Made by a program: the position numbers and the translations under genes. Of a DNA stretch of 64,000 nucleotides, positions 10,201-16,991 are shown piece by piece; within the stretch, counting starts at the first letter, position 1, and every line of letters starts with the position of its first letter. The notes under the pieces were generated by a model. That model was given only the letters and a program-made list of their open reading frames with translations, did no database searches and was not told where the DNA came from. Origin of the DNA: Novilysobacter_A longmucuonensis (GTDB lineage: Bacteria; Pseudomonadota; Gammaproteobacteria; Xanthomonadales; Xanthomonadaceae); contig NZ_JBJMAW010000010.1 in assembly GCF_046600735.1 (NCBI RefSeq), positions 1-64,000 on the forward strand, written 5' to 3'.

Positions 10201-10561
10201 GCACCGTGTGCTGGTGGTGGACGACAACGCCGACGCCGCCGATACGCTGGCCGGACTCCTCCGCCTGCTCGGACATGAGGTCGCGACCGCTCCGGATGGT
10301 GCGTCCGCGCTCGAGGCTGCGGCGGCGGGCCATTGGGATACCTACGTCCTGGACATTGGCCTGCCGGACATGACGGGCTTCGCATTGGCCCAGCGCCTGA
10401 AAGGCGGACCTGCGGCTCCGGATGCGATGTTCATCGCACTTACCGGCTACGGGCAAGCACACGACCAGGTGATGTCGAAGGCCGCAGGATTCGACCATCA
10501 CATGGTCAAGCCGCCGAACGTCGCCAAGCCGATGTCCATTCTTGAACATCGCGAGCGTTGA
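7232..10561 (+). CDS. Hybrid sensor histidine kinase with GAF, PAS and receiver domains
   Basis: A soluble 1109-residue sensor kinase with no membrane segment. Domain order by residue: GAF about 30-175, GAF about 190-350, PAS about 360-475, PAS/PAC about 488-605, PAS about 615-735, HisKA about 745-810 with phospho-acceptor His757 in MLAHELRNPLAP, HATPase about 855-970 (NLLTNAAKYT, DNGVGI, GLGIGLAL), and a C-terminal receiver about 990-1100 with Asp1041 in VLDIGLPDM. No DNA-binding output follows, so an unlinked phosphotransfer protein or regulator is expected. I start at ATG 7232 because GGAGGGAG lies 7-10 bases upstream; an ATG at 7160 has no such site. It is convergent with the catalase gene. 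Confidence 0.88.
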   Translation: MQTVCAESADALSAMSLPERQLLVMEGILRAEPLPDLLAQLCQIVEQEADSLVRAAILLVDESGSRLVHGAAPSLPDEYNRAIDGLLIENDRGTCLAAAACNDVVVTPDFAACPGWEGIAHLPQQIGLAGAWSMPIRDTHGRVLGTFGTYFTEPSEPSAVERTLVETCARTAAIAIERSCDEAHRVARARRTQFLADLGEATQPLVEPAEIMRVSARLLAEFLGADRCAYANVDDESVFVITGDYSRNGLDSIVGRWPVAAFGSVCDAAMRAGSTHVVTDSNKDGRLEPADRTAYGATRIVAVVCVPLLKNGVFTAAMAVHQASPRHWTPNEIDLVEQVVSRCWESLERARIARELQDSEARYRAMVEANPECVMLVSQDGTLLQINAAGLRMIEYAGPEAAVGTCVYDVIAPEHREAFHALNQRVCAGEPGHLAYGIIGLQGTRRTMETTAVPLALPTGGHAHLAVTRDVTERHASDRALADSRARLDYAVRLSGIGFWYCDLPFDELSWDTRVKQHFWFEPDARVTIGAFYERIQSQDRGRAQEAIESSIANRTPYDVQYRTLDPETGAVKWIRALGGTAYDPDGVPTRFDGVTVDITAQKNVEHSVKALAARLQTIIDTIPTGLMMLDEDGAVTLENDEWKRIWAGNADVNSVVDYDRYKGFRPDTGERISAEEWPYAISLKQGIETRDVVLDIERFNGTRGTIVVSSSPLRDDTGRVIGAVAANMDISELRVAQKRLEEADRRKDEFLAMLAHELRNPLAPIGTAAQILKRSQNDAARIGQSAEVIERQVGHLTSLVDDLLDVSRVTRGLVAIERAPVDLRRVAAAAEEQVQPLLHGRRHELRTAVAAGEFFVEGDFNRLVQVVTNLLTNAAKYTPQNGSIALQISSEGNQAIIGVSDNGVGISPDMLPGVFELFTQAERTLDRTQGGLGIGLALVRSLVGLHGGTVDAHSEGANRGSTFTVRLPLVSSPARVRPTSPVEDSATQLHRVLVVDDNADAADTLAGLLRLLGHEVATAPDGASALEAAAAGHWDTYVLDIGLPDMTGFALAQRLKGGPAAPDAMFIALTGYGQAHDQVMSKAAGFDHHMVKPPNVAKPMSILEHRER

Positions 10562-10730
10562 GCAGGCGCAATGTCCACCCGGGCGCGAAGCGGCCCCTGT
10601 TGATGCGAGGCACCTGAGCCCCGAAGCTCCGCGGTGAACTCGCTGATCTCCGAAAGTTGGCGCTTTGTCGCCAAGGGCCCCCACGGGACGCGTTGCGGAG
10701 CCGTTGGGCTGGCCGACGCGCCGGCGACGC

Positions 10731-12233
10731 TCAACCCTCGCCCATGCCCTCGGCCGGCTCCGGCGCGCTGCCGGCGCGGACCTCGTTCTCGATCCGCTGG
10801 CCGACATCGAGGTCGATGTTCTTCCAGTACTCGAACGCGCGTTCCAGCACCGGGCTGCGGACGCCGCCGAGCAGGCTGCCGGCGACCTGGTCGACCAGCG
10901 CCTGGCGCTGGGCGTCGTCGAACACCTCGCGCACCATCGTGCCGGGCTGGCCGAAGTCGTCGTCCTGGGCATGCAGGGTGTAGGCGCTGCGCACCATCTC
11001 GCCATCGGCTTCCCAGCCATCTGCCACCGGTCCGCTCTGGTCGGCCCACGGGCGGCCGCCGCTGTTGGGTGCGTGCACCGGCGCATTGCCGCTGTGGTGG
11101 TAGGTCATCTGGCCGTCGAACAGATAGGTATTGACCGGCACCTTGGGCTGGTTGACCGGCAACTGGTGGAAGTTGGTGCCGATCCGGTTGCGCTGCGCGT
11201 CGGCGTAGGCGAATGCACGGCCGAGCAGCATCTTGTCAGGCGACAGCCCGATGCCCGGCACCGTGTTGCCCGGCGAGAACGCCGCCTGCTCGATCTGGGC
11301 GAAGAAGTTCTCCGGGTTGCGGTTGAGCGTCATCCGGCCGACCCGGATCAGCGGGTAGTCAGCGTGCGGCCAGACCTTGGTCAGGTCGAAGGGGTTGAAG
11401 CGATAGTCCTTCGCGTCGGCGTACGGCATCACCTGCACCGACAGGATCCAGCTCGGGTGCTCGCCGCGCTCGATCGCGTTGAAAAGGTCGCGGCGGTGGA
11501 AGTCCGCATCGTGGCCCGCCATCTCCGAGGCCTCGGCATTGCTGAAGAACTGCATGCCCTGCTCGGTGTGGAAGTGGTACTTGACCCAGAACTTCTCACC
11601 ATCGGCATTGATCCACATGTAGGTGTGCGAGCCGTAGCCGTTCATGTGGCGCCAGGTGCGCGGCAACCCGCGCACGCCCATGAGGTAGGTGACCTGGTGC
11701 GCCGACTCCGGGTTGCTGGTCCAGAAGTCCCACTGCATGTGGTTGTCGCGCAGGCCCGAGTCGGGCAGGCGCTTCTGGCTGCGGATGAAGTGCGGGAACT
11801 TCATCGGGTCGCGCACGAAGAAGATCGGGGTGTTGTTGCCGACCAGGTCGTAATTGCCCTCGTCGGTGTAGAACTTCAGCGAGAAGCCACGCACGTCGCG
11901 CCAGGTGTCGGGGCTGCCCTGCTCGCCGGCGACGGTGGAGAAGCGCGCCAGCATCTCGGTGCTTGCGCCCGGCTGGAACATTGCGGCGCGGGTGTACCTC
12001 GACACGTCCCCGGTGGTCTCGAACACGCCGAACGCGCCGGCGCCCTTTGCGTGCGGCTGGCGCTCGGGCACCTTCTCGCGGTTGAAGTGCGCCATCTGCT
12101 CGAGGAAGTGCACGTCGTGCAGCAGGATCGGGCCGTCCGCACCGATGGTCAGCGAGTTGCGGTCGCTGGAGGCGGGGGCGCCGCTGCCGGTGGTGGAGCC
12201 AGCCGCCGGCTGCTTGTCTGCGGGGGTGCTCAT
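10731..12233 (-). CDS. Monofunctional haem catalase
   Basis: A 500-residue cytoplasmic small-subunit (clade 3-like) catalase that dismutates hydrogen peroxide to water and oxygen. The catalytic His61 lies in PERQPHAKGAGAFG, and the distal Asn is in VGNNTPIFF (residues 131-139). The proximal haem-ligand Tyr343 is in the RAFAYADAQRNR signature, where Ala replaces the Gly seen in RLFAYGDT of many homologues. Length fits clade 3, and there is no C-terminal flavodoxin-like domain. The gene stands alone, 169 bp from the convergent sensor-kinase stop. Peroxide control by OxyR is usual in the family, but I cannot point to a clear OxyR site. Confidence 0.95.
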   Translation of the reverse strand: MSTPADKQPAAGSTTGSGAPASSDRNSLTIGADGPILLHDVHFLEQMAHFNREKVPERQPHAKGAGAFGVFETTGDVSRYTRAAMFQPGASTEMLARFSTVAGEQGSPDTWRDVRGFSLKFYTDEGNYDLVGNNTPIFFVRDPMKFPHFIRSQKRLPDSGLRDNHMQWDFWTSNPESAHQVTYLMGVRGLPRTWRHMNGYGSHTYMWINADGEKFWVKYHFHTEQGMQFFSNAEASEMAGHDADFHRRDLFNAIERGEHPSWILSVQVMPYADAKDYRFNPFDLTKVWPHADYPLIRVGRMTLNRNPENFFAQIEQAAFSPGNTVPGIGLSPDKMLLGRAFAYADAQRNRIGTNFHQLPVNQPKVPVNTYLFDGQMTYHHSGNAPVHAPNSGGRPWADQSGPVADGWEADGEMVRSAYTLHAQDDDFGQPGTMVREVFDDAQRQALVDQVAGSLLGGVRSPVLERAFEYWKNIDLDVGQRIENEVRAGSAPEPAEGMGEG

Positions 12234-12599
12234 GGGCTACTTGCTCCGTTCGGTGGGTCGTTCAAGTGTCCTCCGCGGCATGACGGGTCGCAAATCGAAC
12301 GTTCTGATCGCAGCGATAGGCGGCGCGCGCGATCATCACGCCGCCGCCAGCATGTAGGTGACACTTATATGGTCGCGGCCGGGGCCGTCGTCTGACGGCA
12401 ACAGGCCGCGTGGCCGCGGCAACGATGAAGTCGATCATGGCGCAGGCAGATGTGACCCGGCTTGACCGATCTAAAGCATCCTCCGCTGGAGAAGAGGCGA
12501 ACTCGGTGCGGTCGCCCGCCTCCGCGCGCGGCGCACACCAAGCTCGCGGGAGGAAGCCGCGGCCACCAGCCCGAGGGAGGATGCTCCCACTCTGGCAAA
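12234..12599. other. Catalase upstream region and RES downstream gap
   Basis: No gene is recognised in these 366 bases. The catalase promoter should lie at about 12240-12360. The segment 12299-12326 has scattered ATCG/GAT elements that could suggest an OxyR target, but the match is too loose to annotate. Confidence 0.4.
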
Positions 12600-13298
12600 T
12601 CAGTTGCGCTTCAGATCTCCGGCGTGGACGATCTCGTCCAACACACCAGGAGTCCGCTCGATCCCAACGGTCTGCTGGACGGGATCGATCCGATACGTGA
12701 GGTAATGCGACAGGGTCGCCTCCGACAGCGGGTCGGGCCTGAAAGCGGCGAGGCAGCTACCGTTGCGGCAGCGCGCCGACGCGTACAGCAGGCCCGGCAG
12801 CCCCTGACTGGCAGCGCGCTTCCCGATCGCCTGGGTCGCCGCGTAATCGTTGGACAGGATCTCCGGGTGATCCACATGCTTGTCGCGCAGCTCCAGGAAC
12901 AATCCCTGGGCCCTGACCTGGTACACCGCGCGGTACCGGACGACCACGTCGGTCTCGCCCTCCAGAGCGAGGACCTGCTGCAGTGCATGCCAGCAGGTCT
13001 CTGCACGCGCCGTCGGCTCGTCCATCGCGCCATACCAGACTCGCACCGTGCCGTCGCCAAAGCGGCTGTTTACCGTCACATCGCTGGTGAACGGGTACCC
13101 GATCGCCTCGCTGTAGAGCAGGCCACGCTCGATGATCCCGGGTGGCGCATGGCGAACACGCATGTCAGCCGCGATAGCGGCCGCCCGGGCGGCCGCGTCG
13201 TCCACCAGATCGTCGAAGAGGTCCCGGGATACGCGCAGCGACACGATATTTCGGGTGACACGCGCATCCAGGTCGATGAGCGTGTCGAACAGTGCCAC
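12600..13298 (-). CDS. RES-domain toxin of a type II toxin-antitoxin system
   Basis: A 232-residue RES-domain protein. Characterised RES toxins deplete NAD+ by phosphorolysis or hydrolysis and arrest growth. The named conserved residues are visible: Arg in VNSRFGDGTVRVWYGAMDE, Glu in TARAETCWHALQ, and Ser in LLYASARCRNGSCLAAF. It begins with GTG at 13298, immediately after the TAG of the antitoxin gene (TAGGTG), so the pair is translationally coupled. The N-terminal 65 residues precede the domain proper, as in longer RES toxins. Confidence 0.88.
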   Translation of the reverse strand: MALFDTLIDLDARVTRNIVSLRVSRDLFDDLVDDAAARAAAIAADMRVRHAPPGIIERGLLYSEAIGYPFTSDVTVNSRFGDGTVRVWYGAMDEPTARAETCWHALQQVLALEGETDVVVRYRAVYQVRAQGLFLELRDKHVDHPEILSNDYAATQAIGKRAASQGLPGLLYASARCRNGSCLAAFRPDPLSEATLSHYLTYRIDPVQQTVGIERTPGVLDEIVHAGDLKRN

Positions 13299-13709
13299 CT
13301 ATTGGCCCCGCTGGAAGTCGACGAACCGGGAAATGCGGGCCACGCCCACCAGTCCGTCTTCGACCATGACCTGCAGTGGTGTACGCCCATCGAGCATCCG
13401 GTTGCCCACCTGGACCCAGCGGTACCGAAGCGCCTCGTTCTCGGGGAACAGCAGCCGCAGACCCTTGTGGATCCCCAGCAGGTAGCCGGCGCGATCGAGG
13501 GTGTCGCGGCTGTTGGGCAACGCCCGCTCACCGCGGCGGTACAGCGGAAGGAGCTTGCGGCTCTCCGGGCTCATGCCCAGCAGGCTAAGTTGAACCTCAC
13601 CCGGCAGATCCCACTTGTCGAACAGAGCGGACACTACTCGGGCCAGATCCCGGCGGGTGCCTTCCTCGGCCAGCGAAGGCACGGAGACAGGGGGGGCGAC
13701 AGCGTTCAT
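13299..13709 (-). CDS. Xre/MbcA/ParS-type antitoxin partner of RES
   Basis: A 136-residue antitoxin. The first 85 residues form an Xre-like DNA-binding region (SLLGMSPESRKLLPLYRRGE, with RDTLDRAGYLLGIHK). The C-terminus is the DUF2384 toxin-binding domain (RYRWVQVGNRMLDGRTPLQV and the end VARISRFVDFQRGQ). It neutralises the RES toxin by binding it and should repress its own operon. The ATG at 13709 follows GAGGAAAGG. It is the first gene of the two-gene operon; the promoter and probable operator lie at 13737-13764. Confidence 0.88.
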   Translation of the reverse strand: MNAVAPPVSVPSLAEEGTRRDLARVVSALFDKWDLPGEVQLSLLGMSPESRKLLPLYRRGERALPNSRDTLDRAGYLLGIHKGLRLLFPENEALRYRWVQVGNRMLDGRTPLQVMVEDGLVGVARISRFVDFQRGQ

Positions 13710-13736
13710 GGCCCTTTCCTCGTTTACCTGTCCCTA

Positions 13737-13764
13737 ATAATACGGGATACATCCCGCAAATCAA
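13737..13764 (-). promoter_or_regulatory. Promoter of the RES/Xre operon with an operator in the spacer
   Basis: Reading leftwards, a -35 element TTGATT (13764-13759) and a -10 element TATTAT (13742-13737) are separated by 16 bases. The spacer holds the inverted repeat CGGGAT-AC-ATCCCG (13743-13756), so a bound repressor would occlude RNA polymerase. It lies about 28 bp upstream of the antitoxin ATG. Autoregulation by Xre-type antitoxins is known for the family; that this palindrome is the site is inference. Confidence 0.7.
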
Positions 13765-14432
13765 GCAGACTGAGCTCGGGCGACTGGATGCGCGCGCAGC
13801 TTCCCGGCGGCAGGCGCAAGACGCTCCCGGCCCATTGCGATGGAAGAAGACAAGCTCTCCGCGAGAGTTGCTTCAGCCCCCTGGTCTACGGCAGGCACCA
13901 AACCTGTGGTTGTGGTCGATTGATCTGCCCAGGATGTGACCCCCGTATTGATCCGCGATTTGGCCATTGTGAGCAGCAGGAAAAGCGACATGCGGAACGA
14001 TATCCGGCACGCGACGCATCATTGGCAAGTCGTCGCTTCTCCTAGATTTGACAGCAGTCCTAGACCCACGCGTGGTGACGGCACGGCATGATCATCGGTC
14101 AACAGCGAATGGCTGCTTTTGGCCGGAAGCGAACCTCGACTGGGCAAAAAGTCTCGGACCCCAGAAGTCTTTCATTGCCTGGCACGGCCATCGAGTAGGC
14201 GCTGCGCTTGGAATGCTCGGGACCAGCGCGTTCGCGGCCGACGCGTTTCGAGTCCATCAACTGCAACGCAACTTCCTTGCCTCGCACGCAAGCCGGGGCA
14301 TCCCGCGGCCGTGAGCCGTTCTCGCTGCTATTCCGCAACACCGCTGCCCTGCGCAGCTTATCGGGCCGCTCGTGCATCCAACGCTGGGCGAAATTGCTGC
14401 TCTACTGGTGCCGGTCGCGCGCGAGGGCGAAG
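13765..14432. other. Gene-poor gap between the TA operon and the GNAT gene
   Basis: These 668 bases hold no protein I recognise. A copy of the dispersed motif (GGCTGCTTTTGGCCGGAAGC) is at 14110-14129, and small open frames crossing it look spurious. A Cys-rich frame around 13880-14000 is open but has no start signal or recognisable pattern. Confidence 0.45.
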
Positions 14433-15011
14433 TCATAACCCATCAGGCGCTGTTCCAGCCAGAGGTTCCCATCTCATTGACAGGTGCGTGGCGTGCTCGT
14501 CGACCGCGCCGCGACGGAAGCCGAGCCGCTCGTAGAGTCGCCGTGCCTCGACGTTGTCCAAGCGGACACTCAAGCGCACCCCGCGGCCGAGCGAGGCCGC
14601 CAGCGCCTGGGTGCGCTTGATCAGTGCTCGCCCGACGCCTTGGCCCTGAATCTGGGGATCCAAGCTGATGTCGATGATCAAAAAATCGGAATCCCGCAAG
14701 AGATAATAACGCCCGACCTGGGCAGCCCTGCACTGCAGCACCATGAAGCTCGCGCCCGGGAAATGCCGGACATAGTGTGCGTGCTGCAGCGCGAACTGCT
14801 GGTCCAGGAAAGCGCGCTTCGCAGCGGGCGGCCAAGGCACCTGCGCCATCTCCGCCTCGCGCATGTCGGCATAGAGCTGGCGAAGGTAGGGCAGGTCGGA
14901 AGCGATGGCGGCACGTAGCAAAATCCCGCCGGGGATCCCGTGCGCGAGGGCTGCGGCGTCGCCGTCTCCCTCGCGGAGCTCCGGGAAGCCCGGGGGCCGC
15001 GTTGCGGTCAA
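14433..15011 (-). CDS. GNAT-family N-acetyltransferase, last gene of the tail-collar operon
   Basis: A 192-residue protein if read from TTG 15011. The GNAT fold runs from ILLRAAIASDLPYLRQLYAD to RRLYERLGFRR. The acetyl-CoA pyrophosphate loop motif is QIQGQGVGRALIKR, and the preceding strand is LIIDISLDPQ. The substrate is unknown; GNATs acetylate amines of small molecules or proteins. It follows the third collar gene by 10 bp (or overlaps it by 86 bp if a GTG at 15107 is used), which argues for co-transcription and a shared job. Start choice is uncertain. Confidence 0.8.
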   Translation of the reverse strand: MTATRPPGFPELREGDGDAAALAHGIPGGILLRAAIASDLPYLRQLYADMREAEMAQVPWPPAAKRAFLDQQFALQHAHYVRHFPGASFMVLQCRAAQVGRYYLLRDSDFLIIDISLDPQIQGQGVGRALIKRTQALAASLGRGVRLSVRLDNVEARRLYERLGFRRGAVDEHATHLSMRWEPLAGTAPDGL

Positions 15012-15021
15012 GCCGCGGTTC

Positions 15022-15552
15022 TCAGTCGAACGACGGATAGATGCCCTGCAAGGCGATGCAGAAGTTGACGCCGAGGTAGGGCTGTTCGTTCGGATGCGCC
15101 TGGCCACCGCCGGCGGGGCCGATCAGGCTTGGCGCAAACGTCGTCGTCGGACTGGATGCCACGAATGGCGCGCCGTTACCCGGATTGGATACCGCGCTGC
15201 CTGCCGCAGGTGCGCCGCTCCGGCGGCTCGGGTCGGGCTGGGCGTAGAGCGTCAGCCCGTGCTGATGCGCGGGCATCTGCGCCGAAGTCAGTGTCACGGC
15301 CGATTCTCCGAACGCCTCACCTTGCCGTCGTGGGGCAAGGCCGGGCCCTTGGCCGCGGTTGCAGGCGGCGCGGCCCATGAGGTTGGGAAGGCCGAACGTG
15401 GTCGTGCCGTTGCCGCCGTATGTGGTCCCGAGAAGGGAAAACAGTGCTGTGTTCTGCGAGATCGACAGCAACGCGCCATTGCATTGAGCCCAGCCCTTGG
15501 GTGCGAAGTTGAAGCCGACAGCCTGGATCTCACCAACGAATGGTTCAGTCAT
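15022..15552 (-). CDS. Phage-tail-collar domain protein, third of three
   Basis: A 176-residue protein of the tail-collar (Pfam Collar, MdpB/microcystin-dependent) family. It opens with EPFVGEIQAVGFNFAPKGWA, then the core GTTYGGNGTTTFGLPNLMGR, the MPAHQHGL motif, and the closing CIALQGIYPS. No signal peptide or membrane segment is seen. In phages this domain forms fibre tips; the chromosomal, non-prophage versions have no settled function. The ATG at 15552 follows CAGGAGACAAGTA. It differs from its two neighbours in the variable middle region (residues 95-140). Confidence 0.88.
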   Translation of the reverse strand: MTEPFVGEIQAVGFNFAPKGWAQCNGALLSISQNTALFSLLGTTYGGNGTTTFGLPNLMGRAACNRGQGPGLAPRRQGEAFGESAVTLTSAQMPAHQHGLTLYAQPDPSRRSGAPAAGSAVSNPGNGAPFVASSPTTTFAPSLIGPAGGGQAHPNEQPYLGVNFCIALQGIYPSFD

Positions 15553-15616
15553 TACTTGTCTCCTGATCGGTTGGCCGCGCGTTGCCGCGGCTGACTGTAC
15601 GAAGGCCGCAAACGGC

Positions 15617-16147
15617 TCACGGCCGCGTCGGGAAGATGCCCTCCGCAGCGATGCAGTACTGCACCGCCAGCGTCGGCATCACGTTGTTGTGAGCTTGGCT
15701 CCCGCCCTCGGCGGTGGTCGACTGCGGAGACATCGCCGCCGCCGTGGTGCCGGTGAGGTCGGAGACGTACATCGTGTCGCCGGCCAGTGCGCCCAGACCC
15801 AGCGTCGAACCCGGCGTGACGGCGCTGGCGGCCAAGGTCGTCGCGGTGATGGAGTGGGAGTGAGCAGGTATTTGAGTGGCGTTGAGCGTGACCGCTTCGC
15901 TTCCACCGAGTTGGCCTATCGTCCTCGGCGACAGGCCGGGGCCCGTTCCAGCGTGCAGCGGCAGGCGGCCGCGCAGGTCTGGCACGGCAAAGGTGCTGGC
16001 ACCGTCGCCGCCGTAGGCCGTGCCGATCAGCGCGAACAGGGCTTCAAAGCTCGCAATGGGCAGGAGGCCGCCGTCGCAGGGCAGCCACCCCCTGGGAACG
16101 CGCGAAAAACCGAGTAGACGGATCTCTCCGATGAAGGGTTCGCTCAT
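15617..16147 (-). CDS. Phage-tail-collar domain protein, second of three
   Basis: A 176-residue collar-family protein. It begins with EPFIGEIRLLGFSRVPRGWL, has the core GTAYGGDGASTFAVPDLRGR, an IPAHSHSI histidine motif, and the C-terminal YCIAAEGIFPT signature. It is clearly a paralogue of its two neighbours with the same length and block order, but diverged in the residue 95-140 insert. AGGAGC lies upstream of ATG 16147. The gap to the next collar gene is 64 bp. No phage structural genes surround the trio. Confidence 0.88.
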   Translation of the reverse strand: MSEPFIGEIRLLGFSRVPRGWLPCDGGLLPIASFEALFALIGTAYGGDGASTFAVPDLRGRLPLHAGTGPGLSPRTIGQLGGSEAVTLNATQIPAHSHSITATTLAASAVTPGSTLGLGALAGDTMYVSDLTGTTAAAMSPQSTTAEGGSQAHNNVMPTLAVQYCIAAEGIFPTRP

Positions 16148-16195
16148 GACTGGGGCTCCTATGCTCGATCGTGGCCGCGGGTGGCCGGCGGTGGC

Positions 16196-16726
16196 TCAGT
16201 TTCGCGACGGGAAAATCCCGACCAGCGCGATGCAGTAGCTGGTCACCTGGAATGGCTGCATGTTCTCGTGCGCCCCGTTTCCGCCCACCGGCTCAACCGT
16301 GCTTGGCTCGAGTGATACCTGCGGTCCGCTGGCTGCCGCGTAGAGGGCAGTGGAATTCGTGCCGTACAGGTTGCCTGCGGGCTTGCGTGCGGTGCCCTGT
16401 GCGGTCACGGCCTGCAGCACATGTGTGTGCGGCGGCAGGTTGGATGCTCCCAGCACCACGGACTCCGCGCCTGCGGATTGCCCCATCTGCGTCGGCGGGG
16501 GATTCCACGCCGGGTCGGCGGATACGCCGGCGCCCAAGGGCGTGCGGCCGCGCAGATCAGGAAGTGCAAAGGTGGTCTTTCCATCGCCCCCGTACTGGGT
16601 TCCCAGTAGCGAATACAACGCCTGGTGCTGGCTGATCGACAGCAACTGACCGTCGCACAGCGCAAAGTCGCGCGGCGCAAAGTTGAATGCCGTAGGCATG
16701 ATCTGCCCGATAAAGACCTCGCTCAT
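16196..16726 (-). CDS. Phage-tail-collar domain protein, first of three
   Basis: The promoter-proximal member of the trio, again 176 residues. It starts with SEVFIGQIMPTAFNFAPRDF, has GTQYGGDGKTTFALPDLRGR as its core, LPPHTHVL as the histidine motif, and YCIALVGIFPSRN at the end. ATG 16726 is chosen because AAAAGGGGTGGAG precedes it and it aligns with the other two starts; an upstream in-frame start would add 14 atypical residues. The leader region is shared with the divergent autotransporter gene. Confidence 0.88.
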   Translation of the reverse strand: MSEVFIGQIMPTAFNFAPRDFALCDGQLLSISQHQALYSLLGTQYGGDGKTTFALPDLRGRTPLGAGVSADPAWNPPPTQMGQSAGAESVVLGASNLPPHTHVLQAVTAQGTARKPAGNLYGTNSTALYAAASGPQVSLEPSTVEPVGGNGAHENMQPFQVTSYCIALVGIFPSRN

Positions 16727-16780
16727 CTCCACCCCTTTTTGGCGCGGCCGGGTTCGCCCGCAGCGCAACTCTCCTCTTCA

Positions 16781-16791
16781 GGTATATAAAT
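16781..16791 (-). promoter_or_regulatory. Candidate -10 region of the collar operon
   Basis: The only AT-rich block before the collar operon reads TATTTATATACC leftwards and could hold a -10 hexamer. No clear -35 accompanies it, which would fit activator dependence, with the TGTGA-N6-TCACA site about 65-80 bp further upstream. Confidence 0.4.
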
Positions 16792-16849
16792 AGCAACCGG
16801 CGGGGGCTCTGCGGACAGCAGGCAGAAGCAGGCTCCCGGCGAGCGGGTG

Positions 16850-16865
16850 TGTGACACCGATCACA
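16850..16865. promoter_or_regulatory. Perfect CRP/Clp-type operator, TGTGA-N6-TCACA
   Basis: The 16-bp site TGTGACACCGATCACA is a perfect match to the CRP consensus halves. In Xanthomonads the CRP homologue Clp uses this type of site and responds to cyclic-di-GMP. It lies in the 265-bp region between the divergent collar operon (start 16726) and the Ig autotransporter (start 16992), so one bound dimer could control both transcripts. Binding is inferred from the motif only. Confidence 0.65.
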
Positions 16866-16991
16866 CGTTTTGGTGTTTTAATGCTGAACAAGGGGCGGCT
16901 GAACACCGGCTGATGATTCCGAACTGATACCACTGGCGTGCCGGCGGCGAGAGCGCCGGCGCCGTCGGCGCACGACTTCCGGGGACACATC

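Noticed and set aside
12290..12330. OxyR site upstream of the catalase gene
   Set aside because: ATCG/GAT elements are present, but the spacing and bases fit the OxyR consensus too loosely.
12462..14045. 527-residue rightward open frame
   Set aside because: It is antisense to the RES/Xre genes and has no family pattern; GC-rich DNA keeps such frames open by chance.
13880..14045. Small Cys-rich protein gene after the TA operon
   Set aside because: An open frame with several Cys exists, but it has no start signal, no ribosome-binding site and no recognisable pattern.
14433..16726. Prophage tail module
   Set aside because: Only collar-domain genes are present; no tape-measure, baseplate, capsid, lysis or phage regulatory genes flank them, and a GNAT gene and an autotransporter are the neighbours.
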